NCBI GenBank assembly: GCA_023386235.1
Contig: JAEWKC010000025.1
Coordinates: 1 to 64,000, forward strand
Direction: 5' to 3'
Source of the DNA: Bacteroidota bacterium
Lineage (GTDB): Bacteria; Bacteroidota; Bacteroidia; Chitinophagales; Chitinophagaceae
Length of the DNA stretch: 64,000 nt
The position numbers and the translations under genes were made by a program. The first letter of the stretch is position 1, and each line of letters begins with the position of its first letter. The notes under the pieces are model-generated. The model worked only from the letters and a program-made list of their open reading frames with translations. It was not told the DNA's origin and ran no database searches. Below are positions 1 to 8,442 of this stretch, piece after piece.

Positions 1-524
1 GTATAGGAAACGTGAATGCCACCAGAACCGGATATTATTTGCGAAAATATGTAGATGAAAGTATTAACCTGCTAACAGGAACTACCAGTATACACAGCTG
101 GATCTTTATAAGACTGGCGGAAGTGTACCTGAATTATGCCGAAGCGTTGAACGAATACAGCCCCGGGCATGCTGATATTAAAACTTATGTTGACAGGATC
201 AGGACGAGAAGCGGAGTGGCGATGCCCGCACTACCCGCGGGACTTTCTCAAAGCCAGATGCGGGATCGTATTCGCAACGAACGCCGCGTAGAACTTGCAT
301 TTGAAGGACATCGTGCATGGGATACACGCCGGTGGATGATTGGCTCCGAAACAATGGGAGCAACACTGCGAGGCATACGTATTGAAAGGGGAAGCACCGG
401 TAGTTTTAATTATGCACCTTTTAACGTAGAGACCAGGGCATTTGAACCTAAAATGTATTTATATCCCATCCCACAGCAGGAACTTTTAAAAGCAAAGGGG
501 CTGGTGCAAAATCCAATTTGGTAA
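1..524 (+). CDS. SusD/RagB-family outer-membrane glycan-binding lipoprotein, C-terminal part
   Basis: The reading frame is open at the left edge (first full codon at base 3), so only the last ~173 residues are present. It carries the typical SusD/RagB C-terminus: a tetratricopeptide-like helix (RLAEVYLNYAEALNEY), the NERRVELAFEGHRAWDTRRW block, and the ending PIPQQELLKAKGLVQNPIW. SusD proteins sit on the cell surface on top of a SusC TonB-dependent porin and capture oligosaccharides; the partner SusC would lie to the left, outside the window. A DUF1735 lipoprotein follows after 19 bases and belongs to the same operon. The GTG at base 12 is internal and not a start. Confidence 0.95.
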   Translation, partial: IGNVNATRTGYYLRKYVDESINLLTGTTSIHSWIFIRLAEVYLNYAEALNEYSPGHADIKTYVDRIRTRSGVAMPALPAGLSQSQMRDRIRNERRVELAFEGHRAWDTRRWMIGSETMGATLRGIRIERGSTGSFNYAPFNVETRAFEPKMYLYPIPQQELLKAKGLVQNPIW

Positions 525-543
525 ATCTAAAACTTTTTATAAA

Positions 544-1116
544 ATGATAAGTAAAATAGCTGTAAAATTTTTATTGAGTATTCTGGTTATAGCTGGTGTT
601 GCAGGTTGCACCAAATACCAGGAAGTTGCTGATGCAGAATATCCAGAAGAAAAAATATATATGCCTGCATCTGTAAGAGGTATTTATGATATCAGTGTTA
701 CTGTAAACCCGATTCAAATTCCTACAAGGGACTCCGCATACAGATATGTTGTTGACAGGCAAAATAATAAACTGGTAATCCCCTTGGGTGTAGTCAGGTC
801 CGGTATTACAAAAAACGGAGAGGTAAATGTAACATTGGCTGCAGCAGAGGATACGATAAGAAATTTGATATCTGGCGGTAGTTTGGCAGATACTGATTTA
901 TTGAGTACAGGAAACTATACCTTTCCTGAAAAAGTTACAATACCGGGCAATCAGGATTTTGTAACTTTTAATGTCCTGGTCAATCTGTCTTATATTCATG
1001 CGAATGCAGATAAAAAACTCGCATTTGCTATTACCATCCGCGAGGCTAACAAGGAAATTAATGAGATGTATAAGACAACTATAATATTGATCGATCCTTC
1101 CAAACTTAAACTTTAA
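544..1116 (+). CDS. DUF1735-domain surface lipoprotein
   Basis: This is a 190-residue protein with a lipoprotein signal peptide ending in a lipobox (AGVAGC, Cys22). The rest resembles DUF1735 (BT_3987-type N-terminal beta-sandwich domain): a KIYMPASVRGIYDISV start, then a predicted all-beta region ending in a TTIILID strand. Such proteins are encoded behind SusD in polysaccharide-utilisation loci and are thought to be surface glycan-binding proteins. It is short, with only the DUF1735 domain and no catalytic module. The start is an ATG 19 bases after the SusD stop. Family assignment is by recognition, not by search. Confidence 0.75.
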   Translation: MISKIAVKFLLSILVIAGVAGCTKYQEVADAEYPEEKIYMPASVRGIYDISVTVNPIQIPTRDSAYRYVVDRQNNKLVIPLGVVRSGITKNGEVNVTLAAAEDTIRNLISGGSLADTDLLSTGNYTFPEKVTIPGNQDFVTFNVLVNLSYIHANADKKLAFAITIREANKEINEMYKTTIILIDPSKLKL

Positions 1117-1128
1117 TATTTTTTATTG

Positions 1129-2208
1129 ATGCGTACCTTATTATTTTTGCTGTTATTATTTATCAGTGTAAAAACTCTTAGTCAGCACAAAGGCAAAGTA
1201 GAAAATCTTATATTGGTTACGATTGATGGTTGCCGCTGGCAGGAAGTATTTTGCGGGGCAGATTCTTCCCTGCTTTTCAATGACAAATACAGGAAAACGG
1301 AAGCCGGAAGATTGACATCAAAATTCTGGGATGCAGATGTAAATAAAAGGCGCGAAAAGCTTTTTCCATTTTTATGGAATACTGTTGCAAAACAAGGCAG
1401 GCTTTATGGCAACCGTGATTTGGGCAGCGCTTTTTCCGTACGTAATTCAACCAATATTTCTTATCCCGGCTACGCCGAAATTTTTACAGGCTACGTTGAT
1501 ACGGCCATTAAAAATAATGACATGGTATATAATAAAAATACGAACGTATTTGAATTTTTAAACCGTCAAAAAGCTTTAAGAGGAAAGGTAGCTTCGTTCG
1601 CATCGTGGAACCGTGCTAATTATTACCTGAATATACAAAGCAGTACATTTTTTATTAACGGGGGTTATGAAGATGTGAAAGGCGATAACCTTTCGGTAAT
1701 GCAGCAAACACTTAATAATCTTCAGCAGAATTATGTGTCATGGGAGCATTCACGTGCAGATTATATTACTTACCTGCACGCTAAAGAATACCTGCGCATT
1801 CATAACCCAAGAGTTTTAAGCATTGGTTTCGCGTGGACTGATGATATGGCACACGATGGCAGCTATCCTAACTATCTGGAAAAGGTTTACATCATGGATA
1901 ACATGATACAGGATTTGTGGAGCCATGTGCAAACCTTACCTCAGTATAAAAACAAAACAGCACTGCTGATAATGGTTGATCATGGTCGCGGGCTCGGTGA
2001 CGAATGGAGAGCTCACGGGCCTAAAATCAAACATGCCAATGAAACATGGCTGGCAGTAATAGCGCCTGGTATAAGTTCGGCAGGAGAGATGCGCAATACG
2101 AAGACCTATTATAACGACCAGTTGGCTCAAACCATTTCGAAATTATTAGGCTACACATTTACAGCCGAGCATCCCGTTGGCGATGCGATTAATGAATTAA
2201 TCAAATAG
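1129..2208 (+). CDS. Secreted alkaline-phosphatase-superfamily protein (sulfatase / type I phosphodiesterase-like)
   Basis: This 359-residue protein has a signal peptide (LLFLLLLFISVKTLSQ). The fold is suggested by ILVTIDGCRWQEVF (first metal-binding Asp), the NISYPGYAEIFTG segment where this superfamily carries its catalytic Thr/Ser, GFAWTDDMAHDG (Asp and His ligands), MVDHGRGLG (Asp-His ligands) and the late AHGPKIKHANETW (His ligand). The metal centre therefore looks complete. Substrate is not deducible: phosphate monoester, phosphodiester or sulfate are all possible. I chose the ATG at 1129 over the TTG one codon earlier. It lies 12 bases after the DUF1735 gene and 6 bases before a second phosphoesterase, so it is part of the same operon. 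Confidence 0.8.
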   Translation: MRTLLFLLLLFISVKTLSQHKGKVENLILVTIDGCRWQEVFCGADSSLLFNDKYRKTEAGRLTSKFWDADVNKRREKLFPFLWNTVAKQGRLYGNRDLGSAFSVRNSTNISYPGYAEIFTGYVDTAIKNNDMVYNKNTNVFEFLNRQKALRGKVASFASWNRANYYLNIQSSTFFINGGYEDVKGDNLSVMQQTLNNLQQNYVSWEHSRADYITYLHAKEYLRIHNPRVLSIGFAWTDDMAHDGSYPNYLEKVYIMDNMIQDLWSHVQTLPQYKNKTALLIMVDHGRGLGDEWRAHGPKIKHANETWLAVIAPGISSAGEMRNTKTYYNDQLAQTISKLLGYTFTAEHPVGDAINELIK

Positions 2209-2214
2209 TATAAA

Positions 2215-3621
2215 TTGAAAAAGTACATTTGCATATTGTTGATACTTGAAAGTTTTTGTTTTACAGCGATTGCACAAAACAGCTACGGAACAATAGATAT
2301 CATTGCACCACGCCGGCATAACCCTGCTTTTATTTCACCAGCCGGCACATTTACGATAGAGATACAGGATACCACCGGCATTTCTACCGGCGCATGGTCT
2401 GTTACATTAAAAAACGATATTGCAGAGTGGAAAGCGCTGGTAGTTTCTTCTGGATACGCAAGGGTATTTAACGAGACAAAAGATGGCTGGAGATTGCAGG
2501 TGAGATCACCATTAAACATTTCGCCGGAGTTGATGGATGTGGAAATAAGGCACCAGTCGGGAAGAAAAGGTCTTGTGCCAAAAGCATTGAGCGTGGTACA
2601 TAATATGGAAAAAGATTTTTATATTTTTCATCAATCTGATCAACATATTGTAGGCGATTCAGCGGTAGAACCCGGCGGAAAAGCCAGCCTGCAATGGGGG
2701 CATGGAAGTGTTCAGGCTATGCAATGGCTAACTCCTTTCTATAATTTGACGAACCCGAGATTAGTAGTTAATACAGGCGACAATATGCATTTGTATAATG
2801 TTGCACAAGACTGGTGTGGTATTGAAGAAGCAAAAAATCGTGTAGGAAGATTTTTTAAAGGGATTTCAGGGTATAGCGTACCAACGATTACAACAACAGG
2901 AAATCATGATATTGGCTACTCAAACTATGTACAGGTAAAAGAGTGGAGAAATATTTATAACAAAATTGTAGGGCAAAGAGTTTTTTCTTATAAAATGGGA
3001 AGCTTTTATATCCTGGCTAACGAATGGACTACACAGGAATTTTATGATTGGGCAAAAAATGATTTTGAAAAAAGCTTTGCTGATTCCACGATCAAATACA
3101 GGCTGGTTGCAACACATTTTTTTGACGGTCCCGAAGGCTGGACAACCATAGGTGATAAAAATAAACATCCGGACCTGCTTATTGCAGGTCACAATCATCG
3201 AAGCAGAATATTACAGCAAACTCCTTATCCCGTATTAACGGTACAATCCGCACAGAATCATCAGGCGGCAGCTTTTTATGATTTTAAGAAAAAAGATTCC
3301 GGGTGGACCTCCGCCCAACCGCTCAGTCATTCCGATTCTACAAATGTATTTAAATTGGTCGGTGATTATGGTAAGCAGAAAGTGTATGAAGTATTTGACA
3401 AGCCAAACAACGGCATTGCACGTTCTAATACAGTTACAATTACCAACGAACTTCCGATTGATTTTTATAATGGAAGGATAAAATTTTTAATGAAGCGGAA
3501 ACGTTATAAAGTAACGGGAGGGGAAGTGATTAGTACGTACAATTATGGTAAGAGGAAAAAAGCGGTACTCGTACAGGTGAATATTAAAGCCCATAGCAAC
3601 ACTACTGTATCTATTAAGTAA
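2215..3621 (+). CDS. Secreted calcineurin-like metallophosphoesterase
   Basis: This 468-residue protein has a signal peptide (KYICILLILESFCFTAIAQ) and starts with TTG, since no ATG occurs in frame until well inside the protein. An N-terminal beta region (about residues 22-135) precedes the calcineurin-like domain. Its metal-binding motifs are visible: HQSDQHIV (D-x-H), NTGDNMH (GD), TTGNHDIG (GNHD), VATHFFD (H) and AGHNHRS (GHxH). A beta-rich C-terminal extension (from about residue 370) follows. It probably hydrolyses a phosphoester in the periplasm or at the surface. The gene begins 6 bases after the alkaline-phosphatase-like gene, so the two are translated from one message and may act on the same phosphorylated glycan. 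Confidence 0.88.
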   Translation: MKKYICILLILESFCFTAIAQNSYGTIDIIAPRRHNPAFISPAGTFTIEIQDTTGISTGAWSVTLKNDIAEWKALVVSSGYARVFNETKDGWRLQVRSPLNISPELMDVEIRHQSGRKGLVPKALSVVHNMEKDFYIFHQSDQHIVGDSAVEPGGKASLQWGHGSVQAMQWLTPFYNLTNPRLVVNTGDNMHLYNVAQDWCGIEEAKNRVGRFFKGISGYSVPTITTTGNHDIGYSNYVQVKEWRNIYNKIVGQRVFSYKMGSFYILANEWTTQEFYDWAKNDFEKSFADSTIKYRLVATHFFDGPEGWTTIGDKNKHPDLLIAGHNHRSRILQQTPYPVLTVQSAQNHQAAAFYDFKKKDSGWTSAQPLSHSDSTNVFKLVGDYGKQKVYEVFDKPNNGIARSNTVTITNELPIDFYNGRIKFLMKRKRYKVTGGEVISTYNYGKRKKAVLVQVNIKAHSNTTVSIK

Positions 3622-3677
3622 ATTGTTATTGACCTTTGAATGATTTTTTAAAATATCCGGAAATAAAATAATAAATA

Positions 3678-4604
3678 ATGATAAAAACCATTGTTTTTTT
3701 GGGGTTAATCCCTTTATTGTCAATTCAAAGCAGTTGTACTAAAAACAAACCTTCTGTGCCCGATGAACCCTACCAGGAAATTCCTGCCCCTGACGGGTTT
3801 AAATATATTGGCGGCGATGAATTCAATACAAAACTATTGAACGAGAACACATGGCTCAAGTATGGTACAGCAGGAAGCGGAACAGCAACCTATGGTCGCC
3901 CGCAGGGCATGATCCAAACTTATCGCCCCGAGCAGGTGCAAATGGCTACATTGCCTACCGGCGAACAGGTTGTAAGGATCACTTCTGTAAAAAGAACCGA
4001 TAAAGATAGTTTATACGGTCAGCCCTCTTGGTGGTCCGGCGCAATATCCACGCGTGAGCGTAATGTTTTCTTTCCGCTTTATTGCCGAATCGAGGTGCGG
4101 GCAAAAGTTGCGAATGTTTTGGGTGTGTGGCACGCACTGTGGAGCCGTTATTATAATGGAGCAAGCATAGCGGAACTGGATCTGAATGAATGTTTTGTAG
4201 CCACAAACGGGCTGAATAAGGTGAACCAGGCGATCCACCTGTGGAATGCCAATACAAACGCAACACAGTCGAACGTGGGTAACAAATCTAAAGATGTTGC
4301 AGATGTTGCGGGTACTTTTCACACTTATGCCGTGCAGGTAGATAAAGATCCTGATGCGGAAAATGAGGCCATTATAACTTACTACATTGATGATGTTGTT
4401 CATTATTCTCTTAAAACGAGCGACTTTCCCAATCGTAACAGATTCATTCTTGATGCTATCGCGGAAAAACGTGAGAACAGTGCTTGGGATTTTGTGCTAA
4501 CCGGGCAAATCGGTGCAACCGGTGCATGGGTAGGTTATCCCAACGAGTCCACCACACAAGCAGTTACCGAAGTGGATTGGGTAAGAGTGTTTGTAAAAAA
4601 ATGA
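3678..4604 (+). CDS. GH16-like (laminarinase-type) lipoprotein
   Basis: The 308-residue protein has an SPII signal with lipobox Cys20 (LLSIQSSC). The body has the beta-jellyroll layout of glycoside hydrolase family 16: GGDEFNTKLLNENTW near residues 45-60, GAISTRERNVFFPLYCRIEVRAK around 121-143, and ELDLNE at 166-171, which fits the family's catalytic ExDxxE pattern. The end VTEVDWVRVFVKK is typical of the family's last strand. It probably cleaves an internal beta-linkage at the cell surface. It lies 56 bases after the phosphoesterase and closes the locus. The exact GH16 subfamily cannot be assigned by eye. Confidence 0.78.
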   Translation: MIKTIVFLGLIPLLSIQSSCTKNKPSVPDEPYQEIPAPDGFKYIGGDEFNTKLLNENTWLKYGTAGSGTATYGRPQGMIQTYRPEQVQMATLPTGEQVVRITSVKRTDKDSLYGQPSWWSGAISTRERNVFFPLYCRIEVRAKVANVLGVWHALWSRYYNGASIAELDLNECFVATNGLNKVNQAIHLWNANTNATQSNVGNKSKDVADVAGTFHTYAVQVDKDPDAENEAIITYYIDDVVHYSLKTSDFPNRNRFILDAIAEKRENSAWDFVLTGQIGATGAWVGYPNESTTQAVTEVDWVRVFVKK

Positions 4605-4629
4605 GAATGGCAATGATTATAACAACCTA

Positions 4630-4950
4630 ATATTCGGTATCCAAATTCAAAACCTTTATAAAAATAATTCTTCGGAAACTTAAATGCCGGTTGAAATTCT
4701 TTTTCAAATAACCCATACACCGTACTGCCCGAGCCGCTCATGAGCACGAACACCGCGCCAATTTCATACAGAGTCTCTTTAATGGAAGCTATTTCGGGAT
4801 GGGTTTTAAAAACAGCCGGCCCAAAGTCATTAGTGATAATAGCTTTCCATTCAACAACGGGTTTAGCGATTGTCCTTTCAAAGAATCTTCCTGTTGCTTT
4901 GGTTGTAATTGTTGCAAAGCCTTAGGCGTTGCAAAAAATATTCTTATTGA
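4630..4950 (-). pseudogene. ispE: C-terminal fragment of ispE (CDP-ME kinase), frameshifted remnant
   Basis: The minus strand encodes a recognisable C-terminal third of 4-diphosphocytidyl-2-C-methyl-D-erythritol kinase (MEP isoprenoid pathway). Upstream frame: ATPKALQQLQPKQQEDSLK. A one-base frame change near 4871-4880 leads into KPVVEWKAIITNDF, then HPEIASIKETLYEIGA, then the GHMP-kinase glycine loop LMSGSGSTVYGLFEK around 4705-4750. After KNYFYKGFEF the frame runs on without the normal stop. No start codon or ATP-binding N-terminus is present, and an in-frame stop precedes the fragment. This is a relic and not a gene. A functional ispE must exist elsewhere if the MEP pathway is used. Confidence 0.72.
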
Positions 4951-5166
4951 ATAGAAAAATCTATTGGATGAAAATTCTTTTATTGATCATACATTTGACA
5001 TTTTAAAATATAAAGTGCATGATTATTGCCGGCTGGTTATAATCTCCCCTGAATATTAGCTGTAATAATTATTCCATTCAGTAATAGAATAAATATCTTT
5101 ACATTTGCAAAGAATATTTGTATTTTTATTCCTAAACGACAATCAACACTGTTGACTACATAAATA
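4951..5166. other. Gene-free spacer upstream of the glycosyl-phosphate transferase gene
   Basis: This AT-rich stretch has no open frame that I would call a gene. It contains a TAcaTTTG sequence at 5100-5107 which fits the Bacteroidetes -7 promoter box and probably drives the gene starting at 5167, about 60 bases downstream. No convincing -33 TTG lies at the usual distance. Confidence 0.4.
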
Positions 5167-6354
5167 ATGCAAGACTTTTTTAATTCAGAAAACAGGATAT
5201 TATATATTTATGTGGCAGTATTTTTAACTGCGCTTTTTATAGTATGGCAGTCTATTCCCAGTGTGATATACGTAACCAAAAGAAAAAGGTTGCTCGATAA
5301 GCCAACCGGAAGAAAAAAGCACGCCACGGTAACGCCTAATCTGGCAGGAATAGCCATTTTTGCTGCATTTGCGTTTGTATGTTCATTGTTTCAGGTGGGT
5401 CGTTTTCTGCCTGAATGGAACTACGTGTTTGCCGGCGCTTTCCTGCTTTTTGTAACGGGACTTAAGGATGACCTTGTTCCCATGTCGGCCTACAAAAAAT
5501 TTTTAGCACAATTTGGCGCTTCCTTTATCATTGTAGTGCTGGCAGATTTAAGGATAGACAATCTACACGGCTTTTTAGGTATTTATGATCTGCCTTACAT
5601 TGTAAGCGCGCTTCTCACTTTCCTGATTATCACCTTTGTTACCAATGCCTATAACCTTATTGATGGTGTAGACGGATTAGCAGGCACGCAGGGTATAATT
5701 GGCTTCACTTTTCTGGGTGTTTATTACACTTTACTCGGTGGCAATTTTGGTTTGGCAATGATTTGCTTCTGTATGGCGGGCGCTTTATTAGGATTTCTTA
5801 AATACAATTTCTTTACTTCTCCGGCAAGGATTTTTATGGGCGATACCGGATCTTTACAGTTAGGCTACCTGTTGTCTATCATGAGCATTGCCCTGATTGA
5901 CAAATATGAAAATCATCCGGAACTATCTGTAAGCGGTGGACTCGGTATAGCCGTAGCGGTTTTGTTTATCCCTGCTTTTGATACTTTAAGAGTTTTTACT
6001 ACCAGGATACTAAAAGGTCATTCGCCTTTTTTACCGGACAGAACCCATATACATCATATTCTGCTTGATCTTGGTTTTACCGGTAGAAAGCTGGTAAATA
6101 TTTTGGCTGTGGCTAATATATTAATCATAGCTTTTGCCTATGCAATGAAAGACTATAACCCCTCTTACACTATAATTGGCCTGCTGTTTTTGGCGATAAT
6201 CATTATGATATTTACTATTAAAGCAAAGAATAAATATCTTGGACAGAAGGGCCCTCTGCTACCTGTAAATAGTAAAATACTTAAAAGACTGGAAAAGCAA
6301 AGCAGAACAAAGAAAATAGCAAAAATAAGAGAGAACAAACCTATAGAATCCTAA
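5167..6354 (+). CDS. Undecaprenyl-phosphate sugar-1-phosphate transferase (WecA/TagO/MraY family)
   Basis: This is a 395-residue polytopic membrane protein with about ten or eleven hydrophobic helices. Family motifs are clear: LLDKPTGRKKHATVTPNLAG near the N-terminus, GLKDDLVPMSAYKKF (DD motif, Mg/uridine site), NAYNLIDGVDGLAG, FMGDTGSLQLGYLL, and RTHIHHILLDLGF, the HxHH motif typical of the WecA/TagO branch rather than MraY. It transfers a sugar-1-phosphate from a UDP-sugar to undecaprenyl phosphate, the first step of O-antigen, exopolysaccharide or glycoprotein glycan synthesis. The gene stands alone between the ispE relic and glyS, so no pathway neighbour identifies the sugar. Confidence 0.9.
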   Translation: MQDFFNSENRILYIYVAVFLTALFIVWQSIPSVIYVTKRKRLLDKPTGRKKHATVTPNLAGIAIFAAFAFVCSLFQVGRFLPEWNYVFAGAFLLFVTGLKDDLVPMSAYKKFLAQFGASFIIVVLADLRIDNLHGFLGIYDLPYIVSALLTFLIITFVTNAYNLIDGVDGLAGTQGIIGFTFLGVYYTLLGGNFGLAMICFCMAGALLGFLKYNFFTSPARIFMGDTGSLQLGYLLSIMSIALIDKYENHPELSVSGGLGIAVAVLFIPAFDTLRVFTTRILKGHSPFLPDRTHIHHILLDLGFTGRKLVNILAVANILIIAFAYAMKDYNPSYTIIGLLFLAIIIMIFTIKAKNKYLGQKGPLLPVNSKILKRLEKQSRTKKIAKIRENKPIES

Positions 6355-6390
6355 AAAATTAATTTTTCCGCTTTAATCAAAATGGTTGAT

Positions 6391-6398
6391 TATTTTTG
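6391..6398 (+). promoter_or_regulatory. Bacteroidetes -7 promoter box for glyS
   Basis: TATTTTTG matches the TAnnTTTG consensus and lies 77 bases before the glyS start codon in the 121-base gap after the upstream gene. No strong -33 element is visible, so this is supported by the -7 box and position only. Confidence 0.45.
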
Positions 6399-6475
6399 TT
6401 CCTCCATAACATGAATATAGTTTTTTATTCTTGTTATTTTTATATATTACAATTTAAACAAAAGATAAATTATAA

Positions 6476-7918
6476 ATGGATAAGCAGCAGGAAAATAACT
6501 TTCAAGCTATCATCTCTCATGCAAAAGAGTATGGATTCGTATTTCCCAGCAGTGAAATTTACGATGGACTAAGTGCGGTGTACGATTACGGTCCTTATGG
6601 TTCTGAGCTGAAGAAAAATATACGGGATTATTGGTGGAAATCAATGACACAGCTACAGGATAATATAGTAGGCATAGACGCCGCTATTTTTATGCATCCT
6701 ACTACATGGAAAGCCAGCGGACACGTAGACAGTTTCAGCGATCCATTGATTGATAATAAAGACAGTAAAAAACGATATCGCGTAGATCATTTAATAGAAC
6801 AACACGCCGATAAACTGGAGAACGAAAATAAAAAAGAAGAAGCCGCCAAACTACTGGCAGATATGGATACGCTGCTGGCAAAGGAAGATTTTGTGGCATT
6901 AAAGCAATTAATACAAGACAATAAAATTGTCTGCACGGCAAGCGGCACCGGCAACTGGTCAGATATCAGACAGTTTAACCTGATGTTCGACACACAGCTG
7001 GGTGCAGTTACTGACGAGTCAAGCACTATATACTTACGTCCGGAAACTGCACAGGGCATTTTCGTGAATTTTCTGAATGTACAGAAAACAGCCAGAATGA
7101 AAATACCTTTTGGCATCGCCCAAACGGGTAAAGCATTCCGAAATGAAATAGTAGCCCGTCAATTCATTTTTAGGATGCGTGAATTTGAGCAAATGGAAAT
7201 GCAGTTTTTCTGTCGCCCCGGTACAGAGTTGGATTGGTACGAAAAATGGAAACAAACCCGCTTAGAATGGCATCAAAGCTTGGGTATAGCTTCGGAAAAA
7301 TTCAGGTTTCACGATCACGTAAAATTAGCCCATTACGCTAATGCCGCCGTAGATATTGAATACGACTTTCCTATTGGATTTAAAGAAGTGGAAGGCATCC
7401 ACTCACGTACAGATTATGATCTGAGAAGGCACCAGGAATTCAGCGGCAAAAAACAAACTTATTTCGACCCTGAAATCAATCAGCATTACATACCTTATGT
7501 GGTGGAAACTTCTATAGGGCTCGACAGAACATTCCTTATGGTTTTTTCTAATGCTTATACAGAAGAAACCATCCATAAAGAAGACGGAAGCACGGATAGC
7601 AGAGTTGTATTAAAACTGGCTCCCAAGTTGGCCCCGGTAAAATTGGCCATATTGCCGCTTACTAAAAAAGACGGACTGCCTGAGATTGCAAAAACAATAA
7701 TGGACGATTGCAGAACTTCTTTCAGGTGCTTCTACGAAGAAAAAGATGCAATAGGCAAACGTTATCGCCGCCAGGATGCAATAGGCACGCCATTTTGCGT
7801 GACAATTGACCATCAAACCAAGGAAGATAATTCGGTAACCATACGTTACCGCGACTCTATGCAGCAGGAAAGAATTGCCATTGCAGATTTAAAGGCAAAA
7901 GTGTTGAGCGAATTATAA
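6476..7918 (+). CDS. glyS: Glycyl-tRNA synthetase (class II, homodimeric type)
   Basis: This 480-residue enzyme charges tRNA-Gly. It has the eukaryote/Gram-positive-like alpha2 architecture used in Bacteroidetes. Visible class II motifs include FPSSEIYDGLSAVYDYGPYG at the N-terminus, motif 2 in FRNEIVARQFIFRMREFEQME, and motif 3 in VETSIGLDRTFLMV. The anticodon-binding domain begins near residue 375 (LAPVKLAILPLTKKD) and ends with SVTIRYRDSMQQERI. Length is usual for the family. A strong bidirectional hairpin terminator follows after 22 bases. Confidence 0.97.
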   Translation: MDKQQENNFQAIISHAKEYGFVFPSSEIYDGLSAVYDYGPYGSELKKNIRDYWWKSMTQLQDNIVGIDAAIFMHPTTWKASGHVDSFSDPLIDNKDSKKRYRVDHLIEQHADKLENENKKEEAAKLLADMDTLLAKEDFVALKQLIQDNKIVCTASGTGNWSDIRQFNLMFDTQLGAVTDESSTIYLRPETAQGIFVNFLNVQKTARMKIPFGIAQTGKAFRNEIVARQFIFRMREFEQMEMQFFCRPGTELDWYEKWKQTRLEWHQSLGIASEKFRFHDHVKLAHYANAAVDIEYDFPIGFKEVEGIHSRTDYDLRRHQEFSGKKQTYFDPEINQHYIPYVVETSIGLDRTFLMVFSNAYTEETIHKEDGSTDSRVVLKLAPKLAPVKLAILPLTKKDGLPEIAKTIMDDCRTSFRCFYEEKDAIGKRYRRQDAIGTPFCVTIDHQTKEDNSVTIRYRDSMQQERIAIADLKAKVLSEL

Positions 7919-7940
7919 AACAGAACTGAAATATTTTTAC

Positions 7941-7973
7941 AAACAAGTAGGATTATAGCAATTCTACTTGTTT
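7941..7973. terminator. Bidirectional intrinsic terminator between glyS and the thioesterase gene
   Basis: A 14-base-pair stem (7941-7954 with 7960-7973, one G-T wobble) has a 5-base loop. It is flanked by A-rich and T-rich sequence, so it can terminate both glyS and the convergent thioesterase gene. Confidence 0.85.
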
Positions 7974-7984
7974 TGTATTGATTG

Positions 7985-8440
7985 TTATTGTTTTATTTTC
8001 TCTGCAATAATTTCAAACTTTTCGTGTCTCGGTATACTATTCAGCAAATTTCTCAAAAAAGCTTCCGGAGCTTTTACTTTGCGCAACTTTGTATCTATCC
8101 AGGAACCATCTACAATGACTGTAGCGCCCAGCGTATCTGCGTTTTTCCATATTTCATGTAGAATAGTCCACTTTCTAAAATCTACAGTGCTTTTTAGCAG
8201 ATATATTTTTATGACCGTATCATCTGTCGGCAAAATCTCTTTATGGAAAATTCCTTCTTCTCTAAAAATAACCGGCCCGAGATTGTTTTCATAAAACACA
8301 TCGAGCGTAAGTCCTATATTGGCAAAAAAGCGCATTCTTGCAAAATCAGTCCAGTCGTAATACACGGAATGTCGCACATGCATATTGGCATCCAGGTCTG
8401 ACCAGCGAATAGAAATTTTTATTGCATTATCGTTGCTCAT
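7985..8440 (-). CDS. Acyl-CoA thioesterase (4HBT hotdog fold, YbgC/FadM-like)
   Basis: The 151-residue protein has the hotdog-fold thioesterase signature near its N-terminus: RWSDLDANMHVRHSVYYDWTDFAR, with the catalytic Asp in the SDLDAN loop and the long helix following. A DFRKWTILHEIW strand and a VDGSWIDTKLRKV strand complete the single domain. It probably hydrolyses acyl-CoA thioesters in the cytosol, with unknown chain specificity. It begins 2 bases after the stop of the DUF6580 membrane-protein gene, so the two form an operon. Confidence 0.85.
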   Translation of the reverse strand: MSNDNAIKISIRWSDLDANMHVRHSVYYDWTDFARMRFFANIGLTLDVFYENNLGPVIFREEGIFHKEILPTDDTVIKIYLLKSTVDFRKWTILHEIWKNADTLGATVIVDGSWIDTKLRKVKAPEAFLRNLLNSIPRHEKFEIIAEKIKQ

Positions 8441-8442
8441 CG

